64,000 nt of DNA from Cryptomeria japonica (taxonomy: Eukaryota; Streptophyta; Pinopsida; Cupressales; Cupressaceae), in assembly GCF_030272615.1 (NCBI RefSeq), contig NC_081415.1:623657740-623721739 (forward strand), written 5' to 3'. Positions 33,928 through 48,200 of the stretch are shown piece after piece (the first letter of the stretch is position 1; the number at the start of each line of letters is the position of its first letter). A model generated the notes under the pieces. That model worked only from the letters and a program-made list of their open reading frames with translations. It made no database searches and was not told the DNA's origin. Both the position numbers and the translations under genes were made by a program.

Positions 33928-34880
33928 TATTGCAGATATGATGGTGATGTTGTTGAGTGGTTGTTATTAATGTCAACATATTGGTTGGCATTGATGTCCT
34001 CGATGTTCTTGGTATTGGTGATATGGAATATGTGTTCCTAGAATATTTGGTGCTCCGGAAGATGTGTTGATAGTGATCTAGATATTTCTGGCTATTGGAT
34101 ATGGTGTTTATCATTGGTATTCATGTATATCTTGATCACATTATTTATTTTGTTGTTTTGGGTAATGGTTTTTGGGTCTCAATTAAGTTCAAAATTTGAG
34201 GATGTACAGTGTCTTGTGGTGAAGCATGTGTATCATGTTTTGGGTCTGGAATATGTAATGATTCTATCGTGTTGATATGATAGTTGATGTTTGGTGTGGT
34301 ATGGTCTACTACTCATTCCTTCCCACCACCAGAATGTTTAGCATTAACCTATTTTAGATCTATGTCTTAGCTGACTTGGAAGATTATGTTTCTTAGAGAT
34401 AGTATATGTATGAGGATGATCTGATTGAGTTAGATATAGAAAAAGTGTGACATTGTTTTGAAGATATTGGAGATTGGAAAGGAAAGATTTGACTAAATTG
34501 CTAATATGTGAGTGTGTGTTGGTATTGAGGTACCTAAAGCAGTCTGATTTGTGCAGATTGTGTTTCAGTGGCAGATTCTTTCTTTCTTTCTCTCTTTCTT
34601 CAGCAGTGAGCCTTTTTCTAGCTAGTGAACCCACCTACAGAGAGCATTCTGGTAGTGAAGCACCCTTTGTAAAAATCACCTTAACTAGTGTCTTATATTG
34701 AGAACTAACATTCTCTATGGTTTTTCCCTTCTTGGGTATTCCATGTCATAATTGGTGTTCATTGTGTTATTTGTTTTATATTCATGTTTTCATGCTATAA
34801 ATGTGTTATTTAATAATATTGGTTTGGAACCAGATGTGAAAAGAATAAAAGAAATCATTTTAAGTTGTCAACGGATTCAT
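33928..34880 (+). repeat. Copia-B right LTR-like repeat plus gag fragment
   Basis: It starts TATTGCAGATATGATGG after a purine-rich AAAGTGGGAGAT. It is colinear with the split left copy (21281-21866 and 29798-30170). Similarity continues past the LTR into a gag segment (GGTTTGGAACCAGATGTG near 34824) and fades at about 34880. Confidence 0.8.
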
Positions 34881-36490
34881 GCCCCCTCTCAATCGCCTGA
34901 ATATTCAACAAGCACTATTGTCTATGAGAAAATAATTCAAACAAGCTATAAAATTATCAATAATACATGTACATTCTATTCTATTGTTATCAATTTATAT
35001 TTCTATACACAAAGGTAAATATTATTATGAGTTTGTTATCATATTTTAAAATGAACATTTCATTTTTTTATAAGCCCTAAGAAAACTATTTCTGAAACTT
35101 GTAGACCTACTACATTTTAACATATTTGGTAAATATGATGTTTAGTTTATAATCCTAATCTAATTCATCTTTGGAAGGTTAACATTATTTTTAATAATTG
35201 GTGTCGATATATTGTATGGAGCACAAAGTATAGAACTTCCAAGGATATTGCATTGAACACAACATGCAAAAATTTCATGCACTCATGGACATGGTTCAAA
35301 TAATTAAGTTTAGAGGATTACCTATGTAGTTGGACCCTTATTTATTATTAAGTTTTTAACTAGAAAATAATGGATCACCTAGTATAGTTTTTAAATGATA
35401 GATGACTAATTTAAAGTGCCTATATGGGTATATTTTTGAATTGCTATATAAAAACCATCTCATTGCTATTATAATAGGCTATAAAAAATAAAATATAAAT
35501 ATTTCAAGTTTTTATATAGGGAACCTAACTATTCTATTGTTTTGGTAATATTTTCTTTATTTTAACTTGTATAATGTAAGAAAATTATTTTTGGTAAAAA
35601 TTTAAATATGATAAGTCAATGTTTTATTATTATAGAATTATTTTATCATTTGGTTAAGGAATAGGGACTACATAAGTTCATTTGGTATCAAACTATCATT
35701 ATTATATTTTGGTATAACCATCTAAAATATTTGTTTGTAGGGAAATAGGTGCATAGATAAATAGACAAAACCTTTATGTATCTCACTACATGATGTCTCC
35801 AAAACATGAGTTTTGGAAAGTAGGAAGTAGACTAAGGATGGCTTGGTGCACCAAGATGCGGGACCAAAAACAAGAGTTGTAGACCTCCAAATCTACTTTA
35901 TAAACTACTACTTTTTTAAAAAATGGTGGAGATTAAGAATTTAAAAAATATGCACCACACAAATTGATCCTATTTTTGTCATAAAAGTATAACATTGTGT
36001 CTCACGTGGTGCCCCTAAAATGATAAAAGAAAAATTAAATTTAAAAAATCACTCTGGTGTGAAACTAGCCAAAATAATGTAGTTTTTGTTGGATTTCTTA
36101 GCTATTTTTTTCATGATTATAAGATTTTTAACTAATTTTCAAAGTGGATACATACTGAAAAATAAATATTTGACAATGTTCCACCTTAAATTTTTTGAAA
36201 ACTATCTAAAACTCAAAAAAAAATTAGTACATGTAGAATGGAGTCTAGTTTCTAAAAATATAATTTGTTTGAAAATGAAATGAAAGAGTAAAATTTATGC
36301 CCAAAATAGCACATGTTGGTTTTTGACAAAAAACGAACACACTAACAAAATATTCCATACTTAAAGTTGTATTTTATATCTATATTGGCAAGATGTTTTT
36401 GACTGATTTTAAATCTCTAGGAGTTATAATATAGATTCTAGGTTTAAGAATATCATGTAAATTTTTAGATAGTCAAATTTTAGTAATCAA
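34881..36490. other. AT-rich intergenic DNA, no gene seen
   Basis: No frame longer than about 65 codons and no motif. No repeat structure stands out. Confidence 0.5.
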
Positions 36491-36494
36491 CATC

Positions 36495-38260
<1,766 letters not shown>

Positions 38261-40027
38261 TATATTATCATTTTGTGAGAGACAGTCAAATATGGTACAA
38301 TGAGGCTTGTTAAAATATAGACTTTGATGAATGTTTTAGATTTAATGACTAAAGCCCATGAGCACAGAGAAATTTAGATGGTGTTTTGAAATATATGGGC
38401 TTCTCGACCCCTAGTAATTGATTCAAGGATGGTATGGTTCATCTTGCTCTTGCAAGGTATTCAACAAATAAGATATTGTTGTGAAATTAGGTATCTCAAC
38501 CTTGTAATTTTTTTGTGGATCATTTATTTATTATTTGATGTCTTTTCATTAATATTTAACATAATTTATAATACATATTGTTAAATAATTTCTCTCTATG
38601 AGGTGTGAAATTTTGAGTTTTCACTTTTGGCATTTGTCAAAATTGGTTTATTAGTTATCAAAGATGTCCTCTTAGTGGTATGTCATGCAAGGATTATTTT
38701 GAGGATGTTATGATAGATTCTATAATAATTCTCATGATTAGAAATGGGAAAGATTAATTGGGATAGCAGAATCATCTTGGATGGATTATTTATGATAAGT
38801 TATGACAAGGATGGAGTTTCATACTATTCTTAGAGATCCACATGTGTGAAAGGCATGTAAATTTGTGCCTCTAGTTTTAGGAGTTACATTATTATTTGTA
38901 TGACCATTTTTTATATCTAGTTTGGGCTCATAGTATTAGCACTTAATTTAAAATACTATTTGTAGTATATTATATTATATTATATTTATCTATACATTGA
39001 AGTTATAAGATAGTATATTATGTTGAGTTTATAACTATATATATGCTATTAGAATGCTGCAAAAATTAATACTTAAAAAATATTCAAATCATACTCCTTT
39101 AAAGACTTGCATTGCAAGTGTATTCTAATTCTTTATTAATTTCATAATACAATGTGCAAGTTTTGAAGTGGGAGGTTTTCATCTCTAAAACGTTAATAAG
39201 TTAGTTCAGATTTGATGTTATTTGCACAATCTTTTCCTTACGAACAATATCCGAAAATCGGATTTGGTGTTATTCGCAAAATCTTCTCTCTAAGAACAAT
39301 GTAGGAAATGAATTCCACGCCTTGTTTGCTTACAGTTCTAAAATAAATTTATTTGATGGTGGGCGCTAACATATTATTTAAATGGTAATTAATGCTTCGT
39401 GAGTCATCCAGATTTGATCTCGGCACATAATCTTGCCTAAAGCGTTACAGACGGCTTTATGCCACGACTGCAAGCCTTCTACACCATCCTACGCAACCCT
39501 TGATATTCATCCTTATTTCCTGGATTCCATGATCAATGATTTGCTCAACCACTAATATATTATACTACAGATAACTTCAAGGAACGGACTCCATTTTTTA
39601 ACGTCCAGACAAGAAGCCAACGTGCAGATTTGGTCCAAAACCATTTCAAGTGGTCGGCTAGTTGCATTACAATCCGTCTTCATCCTTTGGCTGAAAAATC
39701 TTGTGGATCAAAATACATTCAATAAAATAATAGCCATTACTTCTTGGTGATGTTAAACTTCTATTTGCATTGCAAAACCAGTAAGTCATTCATATCTGAC
39801 AACTGTGAGCTGGCTAACAAAACCACTCCATTGACTTCTCTAAACTTACAAAGCCCATTCCAAATACAATCTTTATAATCACTTATATGTGCAATAATAT
39901 TTGGTAGTTCAAGGGATTAAGGTAGATTTTAGTGTTTTTCACTTAACCTCAGAGTTAGGTCTTCAAAATCTTCCTCCACAAGAATCTCCTTAGATTAGGG
40001 ATTCGCTTGCCAAAGCACAATTTGAGA
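38261..40027. other. Intergenic DNA and upstream region of the RING gene
   Basis: No coding frame of note. The last few hundred bases are the likely promoter of the RING-H2 gene. Two similar short segments near 39205 and 39262 (GATTTGATGTTATTTGCACAAT and GATTTGGTGTTATTCGCAAAAT) form an imperfect repeat about 57 bp apart. Confidence 0.5.
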
Positions 40028-40036
40028 TATAAATAT
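40028..40036 (+). promoter_or_regulatory. TATA box of the RING-H2 gene
   Basis: TATAAATAT lies 79 bp before the ATG. This would place transcription start near 40060 and give a short leader of about 45 nt. Confidence 0.6.
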
Positions 40037-40106
40037 CCCCTCTTGTATTGTCGACAGAGCACTGAAATTTCTATATTGGATTTGAGTCTACAGTTTTTGC
40101 TAAGCC

Positions 40107-40601
40107 ATGGGATTTCCTGCATGCCACCATGGTTTCCCTATGGGAAGACTCCTGCGGTGCTTAGCATTTGTGTTTGCTTGTATAGACAGTGTAATGTGCT
40201 ATCTTCTTTCTCTTCTTGGGCTGAGGGATCCACTACGCCATGAAAGAAATGGGCAGAGAGAATTTCAAGAAATCCCTTCTGTCCTTTCGTTTGGTGACGT
40301 GGTTAGAAACAATTTGCCTGTCATCAAATTTCAGAGATTTGCAGAGAGCTGTAGTGAAATAGAGGAAGTTATGTGTGCTGTTTGCTTGAACTCCTTGGAG
40401 AGAGATGATGAAATTCGGGAGCTTTGTAATTGCTCTCATATATTTCATAGGGATTGTTTGGATAAGTGGATTGATCACCATCAGATTACATGCCCTCTCT
40501 GCAGATGTCCTCTGATTGCACAGACAGAAAGCCAATATCACAGTGATGAAGATTGGATCTCCTTTCTATTCGAAGGTGGAGATTTTGTCAATTCATTTTA
40601 G
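40107..40601 (+). CDS. BRH1-like: RING-H2 E3 ubiquitin ligase, BRH1-like
   Basis: An intact one-exon gene of 164 codons and the only intact host gene seen here. The ATG lies in a strong context (AAGCCATGGG). The product starts MGFP. It has a hydrophobic, probably membrane-spanning segment at about residues 14-38, and a RING-H2 finger with Cys90, Cys93, Cys109, His111, His114, Cys117, Cys129 and Cys132 in C-x2-C-x15-C-x-H-x2-H-x2-C-x11-C-x2-C order. An acidic tail follows. Length, MGFP start, N-terminal anchor and the HIFHRDCLDKW core match the small plant BRH1/RHA/XERICO group. These pass ubiquitin from an E2 enzyme to substrates and often respond to hormones (brassinosteroid, ABA, elicitors). 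The substrate is unknown. No intron, shift or missing ligand is seen. Confidence 0.93.
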   Translation: MGFPACHHGFPMGRLLRCLAFVFACIDSVMCYLLSLLGLRDPLRHERNGQREFQEIPSVLSFGDVVRNNLPVIKFQRFAESCSEIEEVMCAVCLNSLERDDEIRELCNCSHIFHRDCLDKWIDHHQITCPLCRCPLIAQTESQYHSDEDWISFLFEGGDFVNSF

Positions 40602-40900
40602 CACAGAAATGGCGGATTTGATTCGTGGGTCTGCTTGTAACATTGAACAGGGCTTTGATGATTACAGAAGAAATGGCGGATTTGTTTCGTGGGTTTGATG
40701 ATTACAGAAGAAATGATGAGTAACAGTTTATACAGCCGATATTTTGACTGGTACACAGAAGTTAGCAGAATTTGCTTGGAACTGTTTTTTTTTCTGTTAC
40801 AAAACTTGAAGGTCCAGCACAGATGGCACAATGTGGATTGAAGCATTGTTGTTTGCATTTGACCACGGTCAATTGTTCAAGATAGATTTTTCCAGTTTTC
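40602..40900 (+). other. 3' untranslated region with a small tandem duplication
   Basis: Just after the stop, a segment starting AGAAATGGCGGATTTG and one ending GATGATTACAGAAGAAAT each occur twice (40605-40720). This is a local duplication of roughly 65 bp with an internal deletion. The rest is T-rich, with no coding frame on the + strand. Confidence 0.6.
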
Positions 40901-42456
40901 TTTTAACTGTTTGATTTAAAGGTCAGTGAAATCTCTTAAAGAGTTGTATTGAAAGGCTTCATTTCATTTACTTGATCCATAAGGGAATTATTTTTCCTCA
41001 TGGGGTAACGTTTGACCTGTAAATCATGTTATCTTCAGATAAACTCAAGCTGCATTTTAGTTTGAGTGTTAATATATCGATGTTCTTCGTTCCACTTATC
41101 TGTCATCTTTAATAATTGAATTAATCATGCTCATGTTTCCTAAATATATGAATTAAAAGATGTCAACGTTTGGATATAGAAGATAGGTTTTCTGTAAGTT
41201 GTGGTTTTATGGAGGGAATTGTTTAAAATATTTCAGCTGGTATTATGGAGAATTTTTTCAGATATTTTATAAGTAGTTTTGTGAATTGATGGCAATGGAT
41301 AAGCTTAGCTTTTTTAAGTTGCATATTTGATCTTTTGTTTTTTTATTTGTAACATTTAATGCTAAAAGTATAGCTGAATTATTTTTTTAGAACAAGTTAT
41401 ATTTTTAATAAATTAATAAATATGGTCAAATGTGTATTCTGATTGTTATATAGACGATGCGGGATGTAGAAATGCACATAAATCAAATTTGATAATATTC
41501 TTGGATTTAGATATACAGCTGGATTTCAAACTTGTTTATCATGTAGACTTGATGTTTTAATGAAAAAAATTTATTGGTATTTCAAGTTTTAAATTTTTTT
41601 TTGTAAGATATAAACTTGAAATTATATTAACACATAGCTTCAAATTTAAACAGAACATAAATCAAAATATAACGAAACAACCAATAAATTTAAATTTATA
41701 CTCAAATTATATCATGATTATAATAAAATTTAAATTTAAATAACAAAATATAATAACAAACAAAATATTAACATGCATTTAATCTCCATCATAAAACTTT
41801 CAATCAAAACATAAAATTAAAATATCATAAATTAATATAAACAAAACACATTTAAAATAATAAAAACTAAACTCAAAAAAGAAAAGAGTAACAATGCGAA
41901 CACAAAATAAAATTCATCAATTCCAAAAGAATACAAATCTGTTGTCAGGGCCACAACAAAAACAAGCCTCTTAATATCTCTTTATCGAAACAAGTTAATG
42001 AGTTGAAAACTAATCAATTGGAGATTCTACCTTGTTCAGGGTCCAATAATAAGTGTACCAAGCCATTGTAGCCTAGCTGGCTTCTCTTTGACCATGAAAG
42101 CCTACATCAATTGGTAAATCAACCATATCTGAGCATGTGAGCGACACATAAATTATAGATGGTAATAACTAAAATAAAAGGTATCTTTGAACAAGGAAAG
42201 TTCAATTATTCGTAGCATAGTCAAAAGATCGTAACATCACCATAATAATCATTTACAATATTTAGAGCGTTTGAAGATTCTTCGCGGCTTCTTCTCTATT
42301 CAAATAAAGTTCTGTTATTTTTGTCGTCCTCTTCATCAAACTGACGGGAGATATTTGAATCTTATGTTAAAATCATCGTTCTTATGTTAAAATTAATTTA
42401 TCATAAAATTGCACTTGAAATCTCTCACCCAAAAGTGTGAGCTGAGTTGTAGAGTG
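40901..42456. other. Very AT-rich intergenic DNA
   Basis: Strongly AT-rich (especially 41560-41900, with AAATTTAAAT words). No gene or repeat ends are visible. Confidence 0.5.
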
Positions 42457-44510
42457 CGGCACACAAAGAGATATATAACTCGTTTCAATATTCAAAACAC
42501 AGTTTTGCAAATTATACGAATAAAAAAATTTATTTACAATGAGTTTATTTTGGTTTTCAAAATTAAAATTGAAAAAAGGGAATATTTTGATACAAACTAT
42601 AAATGATTTTTAAAATTTAGATATTTAATGAGTATATGTGTCAGTTTTTATTCATTTAAAATTGAATACATATATTCAGATAAAAAAAGGTAGAAAGACA
42701 CAAGGTCATCATTGGGTCAAATAGGCACAACCTAGATAGCTAAAACAGAGTCACATGGGCAAAGCATAGAAAGTAGAGATAAATAAAATAACAGTCAGAG
42801 CCTAGAAAGCAAAGAATAAGAAAAACTAGTCACTTAAGCAGCAAGAGAAATCCTAGAGATTGACAAAGGGAGATCCTGGTCATTTGACTTCCCCATACAT
42901 TAACGGGGTCTGAAGTGACATGTCAAGCAAAGACCACCCCTTGCCAGCAACAACTTGTCTTTCCTCTTTATATTTGTCATCACAAATGGGTGAAATAAGT
43001 AAAGCCAACCTAGGAAATCCCTTAGAATAATAAGGTCAGCAACCACCACCACTAAAAGCTAGCCATCCACTGCCACCACTACTAGAAATCAGCCATCCAC
43101 TGCCACCACCAGTATCTGGCCCTACCCCCTTAGAGCACCACTACAAATCCTCCATGCAGGGGAGAGGCAAAGCACTGACCAATAGAACCACTCCCATCAC
43201 TAGAGATGTGGCAAGGCACCTAGAACTAAAGGGCCTGAGAATGTTGAGCTGAAGAACTGCAACCATGCTAACGGACAAGACATGGGGAACGAGCACAAGA
43301 GGTAGAACTATTTGGAGGAACCTAGGCCACATTGTACATGGCATTTCCCTAGTGTTCAAAATTCTCTTAGAGGTGGGAAACCTCCAATGCCACCTTATTA
43401 GTCTACACCTATATCTATAGTGAATTGTTGCAAATACACACTTTAGTAAAAAGAAACACATTAGTGGACATTGAGTGTGGCACACAAAGAGATATATAAC
43501 TCGTTTCAATATTCAAAACACAGTTTTACACTTTATACGAATAAAAAAATTTATTTACAATGAGTTTATTTTTGTTTTCAAAATTAAAATTGAAAAAGGG
43601 AATATTTTCATACAAAGTATAAATGATTTTTAAAATTTTGATTTTTAATGAATATGTGTCAGTTTTTATTAATTTAAAATAGAATACATATATTCAGATA
43701 AAAAAAGGTAGAAAGACACAAGGTCATCATTGGGTCAAATAGGCACAACCTCAATAGCTAAAATAGAGTCACATGGGCAAAGCATAGAAAGTAGAGATAA
43801 ATAAAATAGCAGTGATATGGGCAGAGCCTATAAAGTAAAGAATAAGAAACACTAGTCACTTAGGTAGCAAGAGAAATCCTAGAGAGCAACAAAGGGGGAT
43901 CCTGGTCATTTGACTTCCCCATACATTAACGGGGTCCGAAGTGACAAGTCAAGCAAAGACCACCCCTTGCTAGCAACAAATTTTCTTTCCTCTTTATATT
44001 TGTCATCACAATTGGGTGAAATAAGTACAGCCAACCTAGGAAATCCCTTAGAATAATTAGGCCAGCCACCACCACCACTAAAAGTTGGCCATCCACTGCC
44101 ACCACCACTAGAAGTCAACCATCCACTGCCACCACTAGTATCTAGTCATTGCCCCTTAGAGCACCACTTAGAGGCAAATCCTCCATGTAGGGTTGAAGAA
44201 GAGCACTGACTAATAGAACCACTCCCATCACTAGAGGAGTGGCAAAGAACCTAGGACTAAAGGGCCTAAGAATGTCGAGTTGAAGAACTGCAACCATGCT
44301 AATGGACAAGACATGGGGAACGACCACAAGAGGTAGAACTATTTGGAGAAACTTGGGCCACATTGTACATGGCATTTCCCTAGTGTTCAAGATGCTCTTA
44401 GAGGTGGGAAACCTCCAATGCCACCCTATTAGTCTACCCCTATATCTGAAGTAGTGCATTGTTGCAAATACACACTTTAGTAAAAAGAGACACATCAGTG
44501 GACATAGAGT
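42457..44510. repeat. Tandem duplication of about 1.02 kb
   Basis: Unit 1 (about 42457-43476) and unit 2 (about 43477-44510) are colinear with an offset of 1,021 bp. Both begin with CACACAAAGAGATATATAAC, contain GGTAGAAAGACACAAGGTCA, share a GGTGG-rich block (near 43030-43120 and 44065-44140) and end near AATACACACTTTAGTAAAAAG. Differences are scattered, so the duplication is not recent. On the - strand the units carry matching broken frames (43141-43509 and 44142-44543). Confidence 0.9.
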
Positions 44511-47085
44511 TGTCAAAAAATAAAATAAAAATTCTCTTTCCACAAGAAAAACAAGATCTCCATCCTGAAAGCATGCAAAGTTTGGCTATACTTAAAAGGG
44601 AAACAAGGTTAATCCCTAGGAAGAGCCATGTGCTAGGAGAATGGCTCAAGCTATAAGGGACAAAAGAAGTCATAAATCAAACTCCATGAGTTTTGAGCAT
44701 GGCAACATAACTTGAAAATATTCTTTAAGGACTCTGGTTGATCATAAAATTGACAATGGGCATCCATAACACCCATATGTTGAAGGTGAGATCCCAACAA
44801 CAAGCCTTGGAAAAGAATACACAAGGCAAAATGGGTGACCTTAGACTAAATAATAGTAGACAAGATGTTGTGAAACTATTTTGCCAAATAGAAGGCAATA
44901 ACTATAAATGCCACCAACACCTGGTGTATGGGGTTTGGGGTCCCCTTAAAACCTATTTATTCTTAATCAAAAACTATAAATGTCACCAAAGGTTCAAAGC
45001 AAGCACCATAGGAAGATGATGAGAAATCCAGTGGTAACCTAGACATGGCTTATAATTATAGAAGATAGTGTTAGAAGACCAACACCAATCTTTCCACGAA
45101 GGCTTCATGTAGTGAATGGCAACTTTGTGTAGCATATTTAGAGGTAGAGAAGACAAAACAATGTCAAATGTTTCTCACTCTGGCCAAGATAGCCAAAACT
45201 GGATTTTTATATCTTCCCAAGAGTGAAAATTGATTGAGGCTTTAGTGAAAAAAATAATAGGGGGTGCAAATGTTGTGCTTATGAAAACACAAGGCAAAAG
45301 TACAAGGCAACTAAGCCAAAAGAAGTCGCAAAATTTGAATAAGCAGACACCATGAGATGTATGCTAATTAAAAAATATACCTTCTTGAAATTTATAGCCT
45401 ACTGAGCCAAGACATAGTTTAATAGCTTTAGAGGGCCACAAAGGTTCCTTTCATGTGAAAAAAATCTTTCTTAACTTAAAGGGTCTGAAAACAAATCCCC
45501 TTCCAAACAAGTCGGTTAATAGGAAATCCAAAAGAAAGGAAATGTTTGAGGGAGATTTTCCAGGCTTTGTTGCCATAAATGACATGAATAATCCACTTGG
45601 TGCAAAGGGTCATACCTTGCCCCTAGGTAGAGACCACTTGAGTCATGCATGAGACAACAATATTTCCAGAAAACTATATGAAAACCCTTGTGATATTTAG
45701 TTGAAGCCCACAAAAAATATCGCAAAATATTTTCCAATTTTAAATAAGAGGTAGAAGGAGCCCAACAAGATGAACAATATGCATCAATGGTTGCAAGAAT
45801 TGTAGAGAACACCTAGAATTTAATACCTAACAAAAATGGCTTGGTGATTTAGTAGGAAAGGTTTTCTCATTTCAATCGATGACTACATTCCAAATCTCCA
45901 TCGGTGAAGCCTAGAAAGCAAAAGGAATGCCCAAAAATTGAAATATTTTGCCATGTTTGATCCACTTCCACCCATATTGAAAAATATAAGGTCGAGCTAG
46001 CTGATAGGATTGATTCTAGTATTGAGTTTTATGTCACTAAATGGCAAGACCAAAAGCCAAACAAAAATTACCTAGACATTTAAGACCCTCCTTGACATTT
46101 TTCTCATCTTCAAAAAGCATGAGAAAAGAGTCATCCCTAAATGGTCATTGACAAGCTAATGAGGTGAATAAGGAAAGGAAATCCTTCAGACATGCCCAAT
46201 GGAAATGGAATGCACCAGAAAGCATGAAAAGCCTTAAGCTCAGTAATCACATTCAAAGAGGGAGCAAGAGGGAAACTTTGACAAGTTGACTAATGGAGTT
46301 GGAACTTTCTTGAGATTGATTATCATTAAAGGTAATGCAAGTAGAGGCATAACCAAAGAGCATCCTAATAGACTAAATGAAGCAGGAGCCAAAAATAAGG
46401 GCACCCAACATAGCTAAAATTAAGGGCCATTCAATTTAGTCATAGGCTTTGGAGATATCCATTTTAAGGAATGAAGCTTACAATCAAGAATGATGGACTC
46501 ATTCCATGGCTTCCCAAACAACAATAATATTGTCCAAGATGCACCAGGATTCGATAAAACTAGTCTATTCAAGATGAACAATTTGATGGAGCATGTGCCT
46601 AATCTTCAATGCTAAGGCCTTTGCAATAGTATTGTAGGTGATATTGAGCAAGGTTATTGACCTCCTTTTATTGATTTCCTATGGATCACCAAGCTTAGGT
46701 TTGAACTTAATGTTACCCTTATTAATTAATTGTCCTAGAGATTGATTTTGAAATGATTCTAGGTAGAGTTTGTACAAATCAAGACACATGCAATGTCAAA
46801 GGGATTTATAAAATTCATGAGAGAAACCATCACATATAGGAGCTTTGTCATCTTCAATGGAGTTGACAGTTTGTTGAGGTCATCAAAGGGTGAGTGATTT
46901 CTCACAAAAGGTATTGTGAGCTTCAGAAAGCTTGATCAATACTACCCAAAGACAATATTGAAGAGGTTTATCTTGCACAGAGGAAGCCTCCTAAGTAGTG
47001 AAGACTTATTCATAATGGCAGACAAAAACCTACAAAATGTCTGGTATCTTAGAGAGCATCATCTAGCCTTCTTTAATTTTTCTAA
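44511..47085 (-). mobile_element. L1-type LINE remnant (reverse transcriptase)
   Basis: Reading the - strand through many stops gives a plant LINE reverse transcriptase. A DGFSHEFYKSL segment near 46830 is followed by a HLEQTSFIESWCILDNIIVV segment (46500-46580) and MDISKAYD near 46450. The catalytic FADD box is altered to FRDD near 46120, and a post-RT YYSSCWAPSTSYLKLENILR segment lies near 45750. The endonuclease at the 5' side is missing, so it is 5' truncated, as LINE insertions usually are. The 3' part seems to extend into the tandem duplication. Not functional. Confidence 0.8.
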
Positions 47086-47700
47086 TTCTTGACGCTAGTA
47101 GTTAAGTTTATTTTAAGCAATTGCTAATGTAACGGTGGATTTTTTCTCCACATATGCCAAATCTGTTGAGTTAGGGAGTTCATTTTATTTTTCTTATCTC
47201 CTACTCTAGAAGTGTTAAATACTCTATAAATAAGAGGTGATTGTGTTGTATTTGAATAAATCAATAAAACTTATCATTTTTGTGTTGTAGCATAAGTGTA
47301 TTTGTCTTTGTTTTTCTTTATCTACCTTCAAAGATACATTTCTATCTAATGGAAGGTATATCTAGATGCAAAAATTTACTACATGGTAAATTAAAATTTT
47401 GTCTTGAAAAATAGGAGCCCCTATATTTTACTTCTTATTTAGGAGAGACAAAGTTTTTGGCATTATCTATCCAACAATTAAGATGCACATTTGACTATAT
47501 TTATTAGTTAATTGAAAACCCAAATATAATATATTTTATTTTAAATAAATTAACAAATGTTATCAGACCTAAGAAAACTTAGAAAGTCTAGTTTAATGTT
47601 CCCCTCATCTTTGTGAATTGATCATGTCCCAATTCTAAGTCATTACTAGATGCTAAAGTCCCTATAATATTTGATTGAGCGAGCATTTCAGGTCTACCTT
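47086..47700. other. AT-rich intergenic DNA, no gene seen
   Basis: No coding frame or repeat end is recognised. Confidence 0.5.
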
Positions 47701-47701
47701 G

Positions 47702-48200
47702 CACTAGTACATTCGGGGCTAATTTTCGACGGCCGATTGTTGGAATTGCGACTACTTTTCGTTGGAATGTTGACAAAAGTAGGCATAAAAAACTCATCGT
47801 TGGACTTGTCGACAATGCCTCTGACCATCGGAAGTACGACGACCCCATGGACTCTGTCGATGGCAGGCATGATCGCTCTTCCGGTCAAAAAAGTCATCGG
47901 AAATATAGCATCATCATCGAATGTTTGTTTAGATTGTGTCTAAATGTCGACAGAAGTCTAAAAATTTGCACCAATGGGAATGTTGTTTGTCCGACAGTTT
48001 TTTCGTCAGTCCATTAATATGCATCGACGACCATCCGACAAGGAATTGTCGTTGGACATACAACATCCCCATCATATGTTTGTGTAGTTTGAGTCAGAAT
48101 TTCGACGGATTCCATAAACTTTGCACCAACGAGAACGTTGTTGGCCCGATGATTCCATCATTGGTGGAAAGCTTAGTCTCCATCGTAATTCCAATGAATT
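47702..48200. mobile_element. CACTA-like transposon end with subterminal repeats
   Basis: It starts CACTAGTACATTCGGGGC, a plausible CACTA terminal repeat. About 480 bp follow that are dense in TCGACGG, ATCGG and CGTTGG words in both orientations, unlike surrounding AT-rich DNA. Two related units of about 155 bp (starting near 47910 and 48065; each with GTTTG then TTTGCACCAA) resemble subterminal binding-site arrays. No matching opposite terminus was found within 1 kb, so it may be a fragment. Confidence 0.5.

Larger units (their letters stand above)
21281..34880 (+). mobile_element. Old copia element (Copia-B, SIRE/Maximus-like) with tandem LTR-gag structure
   Basis: An LTR-like repeat starts at about 21281, is interrupted by the gypsy element (21872-29792), resumes at 29798 and leads into gag-pol remnants on the + strand to about 33690. 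A second copy starts at 33928 after a purine-rich AAAGTGGGAGAT. Both copies begin TATT (for TGTT). The similarity does not stop at an LTR end. It runs on into the same short gag segment (30110-30170 and 34820-34875), and no primer site is seen. This suggests an LTR-end/leader deletion followed by tandem duplication or unequal recombination. All coding parts are broken. Confidence 0.75.
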
